A stretch of 64,000 bases of DNA from Spodoptera frugiperda (GCF_023101765.2 NC_064234.1:3906001-3970000), one strand, 5' to 3'; shown: positions 34,278 to 44,284, counted from the first letter of the stretch. Notes: generated from the letters alone by a model not told the origin. Made by a program: numbers and translations.

Positions 34278-34447
34278 ACGACTGAATTTACCATCTAAGA
34301 GTTCTGCTCACCCCAGATTATGAAGGGATATCTTCACGTACATTGACATGATACAAAATTATCATTTGACATGTCTTCCAAACTTACCTTTTTATAACGT
34401 GAATCATATTATAAACATCCATTTATTGAATAAGTTATTTATGTTAT

Positions 34448-34469
34448 AATAAATGATTTTGGTAATAAA
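34448..34469 (+). terminator. polyadenylation signals, TpnC copy 1
   Basis: Two AATAAA hexamers at 34448-34453 and 34464-34469, about 170 bases after the TAA stop, followed by a T-rich stretch. They mark the probable mRNA 3' end. Confidence 0.75.
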
Positions 34470-34559
34470 TTTTTCATATATCTGTACTCTGTTTATGTCT
34501 TTGTGTTTAATAATTTCCCCTTGTATTTTGTATAATAAGTATCGTGAGACATACTGAAT

Positions 34560-34726
34560 TAACTTAAAAATTACGGTTTCTTTACTTATATAGAAGAGCT
34601 CTACTAATTTCGAGAGATAGAGGGACTCTTCATCATGTGTAGCGTACGTAGATTCGGAGACGTCGCGCAGCCTATTGAGTCAGTAGGCTGCGCTATTATA
34701 CGTGAGGAAACCGTGATTTTTAGTTA
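34560..34726. repeat. inverted-repeat element downstream of TpnC copy 1
   Basis: Outer arms AAAAATTACGGTTTC and GAAACCGTGATTTTTA enclose a perfect inner hairpin, GCGCAGCCTA / loop TTGAGTCAG / TAGGCTGCGC, at 34665-34693. Its left flank CGTGAGACATACTGAATTA resembles, in reverse complement, sequence at 20340-20360 and 53140-53160, so it is a dispersed element. Confidence 0.55.
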
Positions 34727-35299
34727 TATCCCTATGCACATTTAAAACAGTTAATTTACTTCAGTTCATTAAAAACATATGGGCATAGCTATACTCTGAA
34801 ACGTATGGTTAGATACTGAACTAAGATTCCTTGAACAATAAAAAAAAAATACGAAAACACACAACTCACAATTCACGCCTTTCTTATATTAAAATGTAAC
34901 CAAACACAAAAACAGTAATTGGAAAACTGGAGACTTCTGCTTGTACTATTTGTTAGTTTCCTAGGAAAGAGCGAGCAGATGCTACGTTTTCGCTGAAAGC
35001 ATTGAAGCAATTATGACGAGTCTGCAAATGGTCGCAATGGACTATAAATATTGCAAATGTTTCAGACTGTAAGAACGTTATTAATGATTCTCAACTGTTG
35101 CAGCTTTCAAGCTTGAGGAAGTTTTTAGTTGGAATTGCACGTGTGGGATGTAGTGGGATGTAGGACAGGTGATTTGCAAGAGGATATTTTATGCAACTGA
35201 GAATTGTAGCTCATTTTGTTTTGAGTTGGGGGCTATTATTGTAATCGAAGCAGGAATTTTATTTTTTGTATGTATTTAGGTAATACTACCAAATCTTTG
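34727..35299. other. intergenic, nothing recognised
   Basis: No gene or repeat family supported between the small inverted-repeat element and the fold-back arm. Confidence 0.4.
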
Positions 35300-36085
35300 T
35301 ATACAGGGTGACTTTGAATTCGACGTATTCCTCTCGGGAGGTGATAATACAACTAATTTCCTACAAAAATAGCCCTGAGGTCCTTGGGCGGAAAGTGGCT
35401 AGTTTCTGAGATATTCAACATTTTTGGTTTTGGTAAAAATATCCCGAATTGATTACAAAAACATCAATAAATAAAAAAATACTGGTTGGATTTTAGTTAT
35501 TTTAGTTTTAATCAGTTGCCAATACATCAGTTATCATTTATAAATACTAATAATGGCAGAAATATCATTTGTTTTAAAATAGCAAGTAATTTCCTATGAA
35601 ATTTTGTTTTGTTTCACTAATTTGGTCAATAGAAAACTGGATTTATTTCGAAAAAAATATATGACACTAAGCGTACAAACTATTAGAAAAACTTCCTTGG
35701 TTTATTAGCTACCCAGAAACGTAAAATTATTTACAATATTCCCAAAAACAAATGAATTAATTGATGATAAGTAGAGTGTAAAGAGAAAAGGGTAATTTGA
35801 AAAACATCTTTATTTGCAAAATTTAGTTCAAAATGATCTTCCCAACGACGAATACATGCCCGAACACACTTCCGCGTTTTATTTCGTAATTATCTTCAAA
35901 TATGTTTCGGAGAAGAATTACGATACACGGCCAATTCCTTCTGTATAAACAAGTAAAAATCATGTAAAAATCAACCAGAGTTAGATTCTGGACACCGCGC
36001 TTGCCATGTAGTTGGACCCCCGTGCCAATATAACGCCTGGGAACCAAGGTATCCAACCATTGCCCCACAGTAGTTCGATAGTGTG
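35300..36085 (-). repeat. left fold-back arm
   Basis: It pairs with 42711-43534 in reverse complement, with few mismatches. Compared with the right arm it lacks a segment of about 40 bp (right-arm 42929-42962 region, beginning TATTCAGCCCAAGAGTGAAC), which explains the length difference. Confidence 0.85.
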
Positions 36086-36090
36086 CTGGA
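35823..36090 (-). pseudogene. mariner-like transposase 3' fragment, left arm
   Basis: Two frames together show a decayed C-terminal transposase part: VGQWLDTLVPRRYIG, then in the next frame GGPTTWQARCPESNSG, a stop, and FLHDFYLFIQKELAVY. This resembles the WIGRGGP...WPxRSPDL...LDFFLWG signature of one IS630/Tc1/mariner group, with the final catalytic acidic region lost. It has one frameshift and one stop codon, shared with the right arm, so both arms descend from the same dead copy. The N-terminal and first catalytic parts are absent. Family assignment is by motif only. Confidence 0.55.
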
Positions 36091-36149
36091 TAAACTATCA
36101 CAATATCCATTATTAGCCACAAAAAAGTCAACAAAATCCGAAAAAAGTA

Positions 36150-36174
36150 AACCGTATGTGCGAAGCATACGGTT
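36150..36174. repeat. perfect 9-bp hairpin in fold-back centre
   Basis: AACCGTATG, loop TGCGAAG, CATACGGTT. It lies in the left part of the divergent centre, about 50 bp from the BEL insertion point. Confidence 0.5.
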
Positions 36175-36221
36175 TTAATTCAAATGTTTGCATGGGTATC
36201 ATAAATAATTATTTGATTGGA

Positions 36222-36226
36222 CCCTA
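36222..36226. repeat. BEL target-site duplication, left copy
   Basis: CCCTA directly abuts the left LTR; the matching copy is at 42542-42546. A 5-bp duplication is normal for BEL/Pao integrases. Confidence 0.9.
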
Positions 36227-36466
36227 TGTAGCAGCAGCGGTGAGTGGCTTTCGTAAGCAAGCTGATGAATGATGAGGTTTGAGGTTTTGGAGTGATGAAT
36301 GAAAGATGTTGGTTGCGTGAGAGCAAAGAATGTAATGGCCGAATAAAAAATTAACATAGAACTTAAATACTACGGGCGACAAATGCAACGCGATTCGCGG
36401 TCCACCGTACGACGTCATCGTTAGTGCAGTCTGGTGATTGGTCGACACGAATGTTAAGCCAGAACA
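36227..36466 (-). repeat. BEL 3' LTR
   Basis: 240 bp, TGTAGCAGCAGCGGTGAGTG to TTAAGCCAGAACA on the plus strand, identical by eye to 42302-42541. The 74-residue open frame inside it is a by-product. Confidence 0.95.
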
Positions 36467-36493
36467 TGCCCCCGGCCTTGGAAGCAGTGGCTT

Positions 36494-37708
36494 TCAACAG
36501 TCCTCAGTCGCAGCATCCCGGTCCACCTCCGGCAGTAGAGGGCAAATGTTGGTGAATGCGCGTCTCAGCACGCCCGAGGACGTTTGTATGTCGGCAACAC
36601 GGGATATGCCATCCTTTCCCGGGACGGTACACAGAACACGTCCCAACTGCCACTTCAACGGCGGTAGGTTACTGTCTTTGATAACCACCAAGGAACCTGG
36701 TTGAAGCTCATCCTTATTCTCTCTCCATTTGGTCCGCACCTGCAGCTCAGAGATGTATTCTTTCGCCCACCGAGTCCAAAAGTGTTGGCGAAGTTGCTCC
36801 ACCCTCTGGTACCGCTGGAGACGACTGGCAGGAACATCGCGCAGGTCATCGCATGCCGGAGCAGCCAGTGGTCGGCCAATAAGGAAATGACCTGGAGTAA
36901 GCGGAGAAAGGTCCTGAGGATCAGGAGAGAGGGGAGACAAAGGTCGGGAATTAAGTACGGCTTCTATTTGTGCTAGTACTGTGCTGTATTCCTCGAAAGT
37001 AAGGTGAGCGTTACCTATCACACGACGTAAATGATATTTACTCGACTTAACTCCTGCCTCCCACAGACCACCAAAATGGGGAGAATAAGGGGGAATAAAA
37101 TGAAATTTAATGTTTTGACTTTGAGCAAATTCTAAAATATCTGAACTACAATTATTTAAAAATTTTGAAAAATCATTCATTATACCTACGAAGTTACGAC
37201 CATTGTCGGAATAAATTTCTGCAGGCTTACCGCGACGTGAAATAAAACGTTTTAAAGTTAGTAAATATGCTTCGCTGGAAAGGTCACTGACTAACTCCAG
37301 GTGTACTGCGCGTGTAACGAAACAAATAAATAAACAAATATACCCTTTGATAAGTCTAGCACCCTTACCTTTGCGGTTCAGGATGAGCACTGGCCCCGCG
37401 TAATCAACCCCACACCTAACGAATGGCAGACTAGGCGTAACTCGCGCCGCAGGTAAGTTGCCCATCATAGGCGTAAGCGTCTTGCCTCGGATACGCGTAC
37501 AAATGACACAGTTATGTACTATCTGACGAGCGAGGTTCCTACCTCCTACAGGCCACCATGATTCGCGTAAATGAAAGAGTAACGCCTGAGGAGCAGCATG
37601 TAAAAGCTGGATGTGCTCATGTCGAAACAACAAAGTAGCAAAGTAATGTTTACCAGAAATTACAATGGGATGTTTTTTACCATAAATAAATTCATTAGAA
37701 TTAACCAC
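36494..37708 (-). CDS. BEL integrase region (frame-separated from pol)
   Basis: Inserts the cDNA copy into the host chromosome. The open frame, about 404 residues, ends 27 bases from the 3' LTR. In order: an HHCC-type zinc-binding region (HEHIQLLHAAP to NCVICTR), the DDE core with GVDYAGP (Asp), YSDNGRNF (Asp) and GLWEAGVKSSK (Glu), then a C-terminal domain with TRWAKEYISELQ and PGSLVVIKDSNLPP, typical of the DUF5641 end of BEL polyproteins. All three catalytic residues are present. It has no credible start codon of its own: it should be the end of the pol polyprotein, but a frame break at about 37703 cuts it off just after the MRVGG motif. Confidence 0.92.
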   Translation of the reverse strand: MVNSNEFIYGKKHPIVISGKHYFATLLFRHEHIQLLHAAPQALLFHLRESWWPVGGRNLARQIVHNCVICTRIRGKTLTPMMGNLPAARVTPSLPFVRCGVDYAGPVLILNRKGKGARLIKGYICLFICFVTRAVHLELVSDLSSEAYLLTLKRFISRRGKPAEIYSDNGRNFVGIMNDFSKFLNNCSSDILEFAQSQNIKFHFIPPYSPHFGGLWEAGVKSSKYHLRRVIGNAHLTFEEYSTVLAQIEAVLNSRPLSPLSPDPQDLSPLTPGHFLIGRPLAAPACDDLRDVPASRLQRYQRVEQLRQHFWTRWAKEYISELQVRTKWRENKDELQPGSLVVIKDSNLPPLKWQLGRVLCTVPGKDGISRVADIQTSSGVLRRAFTNICPLLPEVDRDAATEDC

Positions 37709-38276
37709 CTACACGCATGATCTTGCAGTCGTCAAGAAATACATTTAATTTAGATAAACAACTTTTATTTTTAATAGACCCGTTATTGCATAATGCCTTA
37801 CATTCAACTGGATAAGATTCAAATTGGCATAACCGAGCCAATGTCTTATCAGCAAAATGTAGTTCATCAACACTAAGGCTGCCTACATACCTGTTGTTTT
37901 TATATCGACTGTTATGAATGAAACGCAACATAAAGGCCGCTGCACGCCTCATACGTTTAAATTGAGAAAACCGGTGAAACGGGAATAAAGACGATTCAGA
38001 AGAATCCTGAGCTACGACTGCGGTGACACACGACTTAACTTCGGGTAACTCACGAATTTTAAATGAATCTGGACCTTTGTGATCATCTATTGAAAAATTA
38101 GGATTGCAAAGAAATTCAGGACCCTCCCACCATAGTCTAGAAGATGAAAGTTCCTCTAACCTGACGCCCCGCGACGCCAGGTCAGCAGGATTATTTTCAC
38201 TCCTGACATGACGCCATGGGACCTCTAATATAAGGTCATGAATTTCCGCGACCCTATTTTGAACGAACGTCTTAAG
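37701..38276 (-). pseudogene. BEL pol segment between RNase H and integrase
   Basis: Continues the pol frame after the TAG at 38277-38279 for 191 codons to a TAA at 37701-37703. It contains the RNase H end and connection region (ENNPADLASRG, LWWEGPEFL) and the IMRVGG motif that precedes the integrase zinc finger in BEL elements. The frame stops immediately after MRVGG and the downstream integrase is in another frame, so at least one base has been lost or gained at about 37703. Confidence 0.85.
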
Positions 38277-40797
38277 CTAGTTCGGCCTCATGTGTAGCCA
38301 GCCCAAGACGATCGTGGAATCCGTCCAAAATACGATTTTACTAAGACTGCAACGTAGTGCATCGCGCACTTTGTCATACAGACGAGCGCCTAATAAAGCC
38401 CCACACAGTTCGAGCCGAGGGATGCTTATAGGCTTTAACGGCGCAACCTTGGATTTAGAAAATAATAACCTAACCGTTACTGTTAGATCATAATTAACTG
38501 TGCGAATATAAATACACGCGCCGTACGCTGTCTGAGACGCGTCACTAAAAACATGAAGTTCGATATACTTAGGATGCGCACCTATAACATGGCGAGGAAT
38601 GCGAATAGTGTTAAGCGCTTGTAATGAAATAACAAACCGGTTCCATACGCGCGCCGTGCTATCAGGCACGTTATCATCCCAACCTATTTTTTGCAGCCAT
38701 AATTGTTGCAAAAGAACTTTGACAACTATTATAACGGGACTTAACAAACCGAGTGGGTCAAATATTTGTGAAACTTTAGATAAAATAGACCTTTTACTAA
38801 TCGGTTTATCATTATCAATTTGAATTTGTGTGTTAAAATAAAAGTTATCACTTAGATTGTGCCAGCCTATACCTAACGTTTTAGAACTGATATTATCATC
38901 TAAACTTAACGGTTTAAACTGACTAGATGAACGACTACCATCATCACGCCTAAAATTATATATCCATTTCCTGAGTGGGAAACAGCCTAACTGCAACGTT
39001 TTCTGAGTTTTGTCACATAAATCAAGTAACAGTAATTTATTATCCGAACCCGTTATAAAATCATCAACATAAAAGTCTTCCCTTATGGCTCGAGCAACGT
39101 CAGCATCAGGAGATTCATTAGCTAATTGTTTTAGGCACCTAACGCTAAGAAAAGGCGCGGAGGCGGTTCCGTACGTCACGGTATTTAATTTAAAAATACC
39201 TAAAGGCTTCGACGGATGGTCACGCCACAGAATCATCTGCAAGCTACGCTGACCCTCGTCTACTAGGCACTGCCGGTACATCTTCTCCACGTCGGCGCAC
39301 GCAACGTATTTATGCTGCCGAAAGCGGAGAAGAATGGCAATGAGATCACCCTGTATAGGAGGGCCAACCAGCTGCAAATCATTCAGGGACTTACCGGAGC
39401 TTGACGGTGCGCTTGCATCAAACACCACGCGCAACTTGGTGGTGGTGCTGAGCTCGCGGAACACACCATGATGTGGCATAAAATAACACGGGGATTCGTA
39501 GGAATCTACCTGTGTCATATGGCCTAAGCTGAGGTACTCCTGCATAAAATTGGAGTAAAGACTTTTATAGTCTGATGAACGCTGCAAGCGTTTTTCTAAG
39601 GCTAGAAATCGACGCTCTGCCTGGGTATAAGAGTCTCCCAAGGATTCAGGTGACTGACGGAATGGAATGTGCACACAGAATCTCCCGTCACTACCGCGAG
39701 TAGTAGTGCGAACGAAGTGATCCTCGCATTCCCGTTCTTCGTCAGTCTGCACGTCTCTGACCTTGGGTAGGTCCTCAATCTCCCAAAACAGACGAAGTTG
39801 CGTATCTAGTGAATTTACAATATTGCAATGAATTGGTGCCTTTTTACGCGTTTGAATAGCGATAGGTCCAGAAATGATCCAGCCAAATTTGGTGTTCTGT
39901 AGAAACGGTCCACTAGACAAACGAATTTTTCCGTCTTCTAACAGGTCCCAAAACCTATCAGCACCAATTAAAATATCTATAGTTTTGTAGTCTAAAAATT
40001 GTGGATCAGCCAGCTGTATGTTATCTGGAATACAGATATTTGCACTTAATTTACATACGGCAGGCATCGATGCCGTGATCCTAGACAAAACAAAACAATG
40101 AATGCGTGTAGAAAATGAATTATTGACGCAGGATTTTACAACGATATCACAAGCTTGCGTACAATGTACTACCGAGTCACCTACGCCGCGAACTTCGTTA
40201 GTGGACTGTATAAGTGGTGAATTAAGTAATTGACATAATGATTTAGAAATAAAACAGCGCTGGCTGCCATTGTCTAGGAGGGCTCGCGCTTTATGGTATG
40301 TGCCATGTGCATCGGCTACTTCAACAATAGCAGTTGATAATAACACGGATTGCACACCTATGGACTTTGTAGATTCCGTTTGCATGTGTGCTTTGTTTAC
40401 TTGAATTGAGAGGGCGGAGTCCGCGGCAATAGGTGCGGGCGCGGGGAGATGCGCCGGTGCACCACTCGTACTCGCCTCAGTGTTTGTCGACGTATGGCAT
40501 GCGACCGAACTATTAGCATTATGCAACAACGAGTTATGTTTTTGGCTACAATGTCTACAAGGCCCAAACTTACACTCAGTTACCAAGTGCCCTGAATTTA
40601 AACAATTCTCACATAAGTTGTGATCGCGTACAAGTTTAAGTTTACTGTCTAAATTACTTTCGATAAACTTTTTGCACTTGTATATACGATGATTCGCGTT
40701 ACATTTTAAACAAGATTTAGAACGGTTATCGTTCGTTTTGTCAGGCTCGCTGGAAACATTGCAGTGTGACGTGTTGTGAGATTTTTGTGTTGTTTTT
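38277..40797 (-). pseudogene. BEL pol: zinc knuckles, protease, RT, RNase H, ended by TAG
   Basis: This frame opens just after a TAA at about 40797 and overlaps the gag end in the -1 frame. It encodes Cys-rich nucleic-acid-binding motifs (SCLKCNANHRIYKC, LCENCLNSGHLVTEC, CRHCSQKH), a retroviral-type aspartic protease with ALLDNGSQRCFIS near 40280, the reverse transcriptase (CADVEKMYRQC; catalytic YVDD in FYVDDFITGSD near 39065) and RNase H (VFSDASQTAYGACIYIR; FWTDSTIVLGWL). A premature TAG follows LHMRPN, where related elements continue; the same frame resumes downstream. All catalytic residues seen are intact, so the lesion is recent or an assembly error. Confidence 0.9.
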
Positions 40798-41824
40798 TAT
40801 TCTCAGTGTTATGTACGTCTTTGCCATGTGAACGCTGCAATGAATCCAGTACGTCCGCTGTGTTACGAAGAAAACCAATAATGTCACTAAGCGTTAATCG
40901 CGACTTAGAATTGTTTTCATTCAGTTGTGATAATCTAAATTTATGAGCTTGCCATTCTCGTTTGGTAACTTTATCTAACTTGGAAACGATAAGATAAATA
41001 GTCAGTGTGTCCCAAGTGTCAGCAGGTTCCCCTAGGATAACTAATGCACGTATATTTTTTAACACATTATCAATTAGTTTTCGAATTAACGAAGGGGACT
41101 CTTTAGTTATTGGAGGTATAGAAAACAAAGCATCAAGATGATTATCAATTAATAGATCGGAATTATTGTATCGATTGAGTAATAAGTCCCACGCAACTTG
41201 ATAATTTTTAGCAGAAAATTCTATTGAATGTATAACTAGTTCTGCATCACCTTTTAGTGAAGATTTGAGATAGTGAAACTTTTGAATGGTAGAAATATCT
41301 TTGGAATCGTGAATAAGCGAAGTAAATGTATCTCTGAACTCAAGCCAGTGCTCATATGAACCGTCAAACGTAGGCATAGAAATAACAGGTAATTTAACTG
41401 AACTAGGGTTATGATTGCTATTATGACTATGATTTCGACACGACCCGGAGCAGTCAGCGAACTCATCAACGTTCAGGATAGACTCAGCACGTGCTATTGA
41501 GTCGTAGTAATCATCTTCAAATATTTCACGTTGCGTTAATTGCGCATCTAACTCACTATCTGCTACTCTTTCTTCTATTTTAGTTTGGATGTGGTTAAAT
41601 TCAGCAAGTAAACTAGCACATGCTTGAATCCTCAGCTTTAAATCGATGCGTTTTTTACTTGAGATGTCATCATCTTTTAATAAAGATTCTAAATGATTAT
41701 TGAATTTAGTAAGTCTGCCCTTTACTATTCCACGTTTCCTAACCAATTCGCGAACTAAATCAGCACTTTCTACACTAAGTAACATGGGAGATTTATCACG
41801 AGATTTGGCAGATTCAGTGGACAT
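40706..41824 (-). CDS. BEL gag (DUF1759-type)
   Basis: Structural protein that packages the element RNA. 372 residues from the ATG at 41822-41824. The N-terminal half is charged and likely coiled-coil (VRELVRKRGIVKGRLTKF; IQTKIEERVADSELDAQL). The central domain begins KLPVISMPTFDGSYEHWLEF and continues with KFHYLKSSLKGDA, the signature of the BEL gag family. After the C-terminal NTENKKQHKN the frame leaves the expected path: the zinc-knuckle part that should follow lies in the -1 frame, and the gag frame stops at 40706. The switch point coincides with an A6 run (minus strand; 40793-40798). Confidence 0.9.
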   Translation of the reverse strand: MSTESAKSRDKSPMLLSVESADLVRELVRKRGIVKGRLTKFNNHLESLLKDDDISSKKRIDLKLRIQACASLLAEFNHIQTKIEERVADSELDAQLTQREIFEDDYYDSIARAESILNVDEFADCSGSCRNHSHNSNHNPSSVKLPVISMPTFDGSYEHWLEFRDTFTSLIHDSKDISTIQKFHYLKSSLKGDAELVIHSIEFSAKNYQVAWDLLLNRYNNSDLLIDNHLDALFSIPPITKESPSLIRKLIDNVLKNIRALVILGEPADTWDTLTIYLIVSKLDKVTKREWQAHKFRLSQLNENNSKSRLTLSDIIGFLRNTADVLDSLQRSHGKDVHNTENKKQHKNLTTRHTAMFPASLTKRTITVLNLV

Positions 41825-42301
41825 TTTGGTGGTCAGTGAAAAGAGGAGTACTCACGGTTTCTCGAGTCACGATACTGATGCAAGCAACGTCACCAGGTAG
41901 TAATAGACTTCGACGGAAATCACGATATTCCGAGAATACACTGCAGTAATTCCACTGAAATTAGAATACAGACACAGTATAGCACCAATAGATTAGGAGG
42001 TGAAGGAAAAGAGTAAGGATTGGCCCCACCGATTGCGTGTGATGATCGATGAAATTCCACCAAAACTGCAGTTCCGATATGCGCTTGGCCTCCAAATAGT
42101 TCTTTGGGCCCCAGTTGTCCGTCAGGCAGCTTATTTCCTCAAATCTTGTCCCGATTACAGCGTTTTCAACTCGATCCGCCACGTGCAGGGGTCCACGGTC
42201 CAAAGGTCGCTCGACGATCTTGTAGCGGTTTGGCGAATGTATAGGCCAAAAAGCAGGATACGGCGTCGTCCAAATTAGTATGCGGTGTCGAAGGATCAAA
42301 A
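41825..42301 (-). other. BEL 5' leader
   Basis: About 480 bases between the 5' LTR and gag. No TGG-initiated primer-binding site lies directly against the LTR; a TGGACGACGCCG string occurs about 29 bases in but is unproven. The open frames seen here (41961-42432) are not conserved proteins. Confidence 0.5.
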
Positions 42302-42541
42302 TGTAGCAGCAGCGGTGAGTGGCTTTCGTAAGCAAGCTGATGAATGATGAGGTTTGAGGTTTTGGAGTGATGAATGAAAGATGTTGGTTGCGTGAGAGCA
42401 AAGAATGTAATGGCCGAATAAAAAATTAACATAGAACTTAAATACTACGGGCGACAAATGCAACGCGATTCGCGGTCCACCGTACGACGTCATCGTTAGT
42501 GCAGTCTGGTGATTGGTCGACACGAATGTTAAGCCAGAACA
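42302..42541 (-). repeat. BEL 5' LTR
   Basis: 240 bp identical by eye to 36227-36466. On the minus strand it begins TGTTCTGGCTTAACATTCGT and ends GCTGCTGCTACA; the transcription start and polyadenylation site should be within it. Confidence 0.95.
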
Positions 42542-42546
42542 CCCTA
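42542..42546. repeat. BEL target-site duplication, right copy
   Basis: CCCTA, matching 36222-36226. Confidence 0.9.
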
Positions 42547-42710
42547 CTTTTCATCCAACAATTTAAATGGTGAGAATTATGAAAAAAAATTAAGGAATGT
42601 GCTAGGGTCATTGTTTTAAATTTGAATTTAGAAACAAGATGAATGAACTTATTCTACTTATTGAATTAATTTATTAATTTGATTGACGAATTTATTCCAC
42701 ATGACGATTG

Positions 42711-43534
42711 TCAAGTGCATTATCGAACTACTGTGCGGCAATGGTCGAAATCATTGATTCTCAGGCATTGGATTAGTAGGGCGGTCCAACTACATGGCAA
42801 GCGCGGTGTCCAGAATCTAACTCTGGTTGATTTTTACATGATTTTTACTTGTTTATACAGAAGGAATTGGCCGTGTATCGTAATTCTTCTCCGAAACATA
42901 TTTGAAGATAATTACGAAATAAAACGCATATTCAGCCCAAGAGTGAACGTCATAGGGATAAGGAAGTGTGTTCGGGCATGTATTCGTCGTAGGGAAGATC
43001 ATTTTGAACTAAATTTTGCAAATAAAGATGTTTTTCAAATTACCCTTTTCTCTTTACACTCTACTTATCATCAATTAATTCATTTGTTTTTGGGAATGTT
43101 GTAAATAATTTTACGTTTCTGGGTAGCTAATAAACCAAGGAAGTTTTTCTAATAGTTTGTACGCTTAGTGTCATATATTTTTTCGAAATAAATCCAGTTT
43201 ACTATTGACCAAATTAGTGAAACAAAACAAAATTTCATAGGAAATTACTTGCTATTTTAAAACGAATGATATTTCTGTCATTATTAGTATTTACAAATGA
43301 TAACTGATGTTTTGGCAACTGATTAAAACTAAAATAACTAAAATCCAACCAGTATTTTTTTATTTATTGATGTTTTTGTAATCAATTCGGGATATTTTTA
43401 CCAAAACCAAAAATGTTGAATATCTCAGAAACTAGCCACTTTCCGCCCAAGGACCTCAGGGCTATTTTTGTAGGAAATTAGTTGTACTATCACCTCCCGA
43501 GAGGAATACGTCGAATTCAAAGTCACGCTGTATA
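42711..43534 (+). repeat. right fold-back arm
   Basis: Reverse complement of the left arm, ending CGAATTCAAAGTCACGCTGTATA. Homology starts around TATCGAACTACTGTGCGGCA and runs to the outer end. Confidence 0.85.
42715..43010 (+). pseudogene. mariner-like transposase 3' fragment, right arm
   Basis: Same decayed fragment as in the left arm, on the plus strand: GGPTTWQARCPESNSG, stop, FLHDFYLFIQKELAVY, then, in another frame, KCVRACIRRREDHFELNF, which looks like the C-terminal RxRACIxxxGxHFE region of this transposase group. It retains the segment deleted from the left arm. Not functional. Confidence 0.55.
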
Positions 43535-44284
43535 ATATAAGTTAAAGTAAATCAATTTGTTTTTTGGATATTACTTCAATGTACTTTAATATAATTATGT
43601 TATTAATTGATTAGCTAGCAGTATTTTATTTGGGAATATCAGAGAACCCATATTATATCTAAAGCTGTCTCAAATATAATGTATTAAGGATCGTTTTATA
43701 GCTTTAATGCTAAACCTCTGGAATGACTTGAAATTAGTCAAATTCTCCTCTTCAAACAGTTACGCGAGTCATCCGAAAAACATAATAATGTATTGTAATA
43801 GTATTGAGGGATATGTAAGATAAGAAACTTAAAAAAAATACTAATAGTTTAATACGAATTTCATTCAATCAACATCACAACACATCGCGAGAACCTTTAG
43901 TAGTTAGGATTATTCGGTTAGGTGGAAATCTCAGTCAGACCACATATTCGCATGCACTTCGTTACAAGAGCAGTTTACGCTGTAGGTGTCGAGAGCCGGC
44001 GTGTTGGTGAAATGCAGTCAACCGCAATACATACACTGCCACACTGCCAGGCACTGGCAACCACCAACTTATACTGAGACTTGTTTTGAATTGTATTGTT
44101 GAAGGATTTTGATAGATGTGATCGGGTTTTAGTACTTTTGACACGTACGTATACATATGTATAATAATTATATTATTAAACGCTATAATTTCCAGTGTGT
44201 TAAAGTGTCTTGCCAGTTCGGTGCCCTATAGGGGATTTAAAGTTTAAACTAAAATAAAAAATACAAATAATATGAGGTATTAAA
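43535..44284. other. intergenic, nothing recognised
   Basis: AT-rich; the 64-residue frame at 43962 has no domain. Confidence 0.4.

Larger units (their letters stand above)
36227..42541 (-). mobile_element. BEL/Pao LTR retrotransposon, 6.3 kb
   Basis: A complete-length element read on the minus strand: 5' LTR 42302-42541, leader, gag, protease, reverse transcriptase, RNase H, integrase, 3' LTR 36227-36466. The two 240-bp LTRs begin TG and end CA on the plus strand and are identical by eye. The target duplication CCCTA is exact, so insertion is recent. The domain order and the DUF1759-type gag and DUF5641-like C-terminus place it in BEL/Pao. The coding frame is nevertheless interrupted three times (about 40795, 38277 and 37703). 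A G-rich tract GGCCGGGGGCA precedes the 3' LTR as a weak polypurine tract. No convincing tRNA primer site was found next to the 5' LTR. Confidence 0.95.
35300..43534. mobile_element. fold-back element interrupted by a BEL retrotransposon
   Basis: The outer ends are TATACAGGGTGACTTTGAAT on the left and, reverse-complemented, TATACAGCGTGACTTTGAAT on the right. The two arms (35300-36085 and 42711-43534) are near-identical reverse complements. Removing the BEL element (36227-42541) and one CCCTA copy leaves about 1.9 kb with two long arms and a short divergent centre. Both arms carry the same degenerate 3' part of a mariner-like transposase pointing outward, so the element is a head-to-head pair of transposon 3' ends. 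TATA or TA at both ends is the likely target duplication. Confidence 0.8.

Noticed and set aside
36224..36448. 74-residue open frame, repeated at 42296-42523
   Set aside because: Both copies are simply the two BEL LTRs read on the minus strand.
36438..36976. plus-strand frames of 88 and 91 residues
   Set aside because: Antisense shadows of the BEL integrase.
40793..40799. AAAAAAC as a canonical -1 slippery heptamer in gag
   Set aside because: The gag codons are AAT AAA AAA CAA, so the heptamer is not in the required X XXY YYZ phase. Only a less usual slip or an indel would work.
42250..42275. TGGACGACGCCG as BEL primer-binding site
   Set aside because: It starts about 29 bases from the 5' LTR, too far for a normal site, and was not matched to a tRNA 3' end.
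41961..42432. 146- and 88-residue frames near the BEL 5' LTR
   Set aside because: They run through LTR and leader sequence and match no BEL protein.
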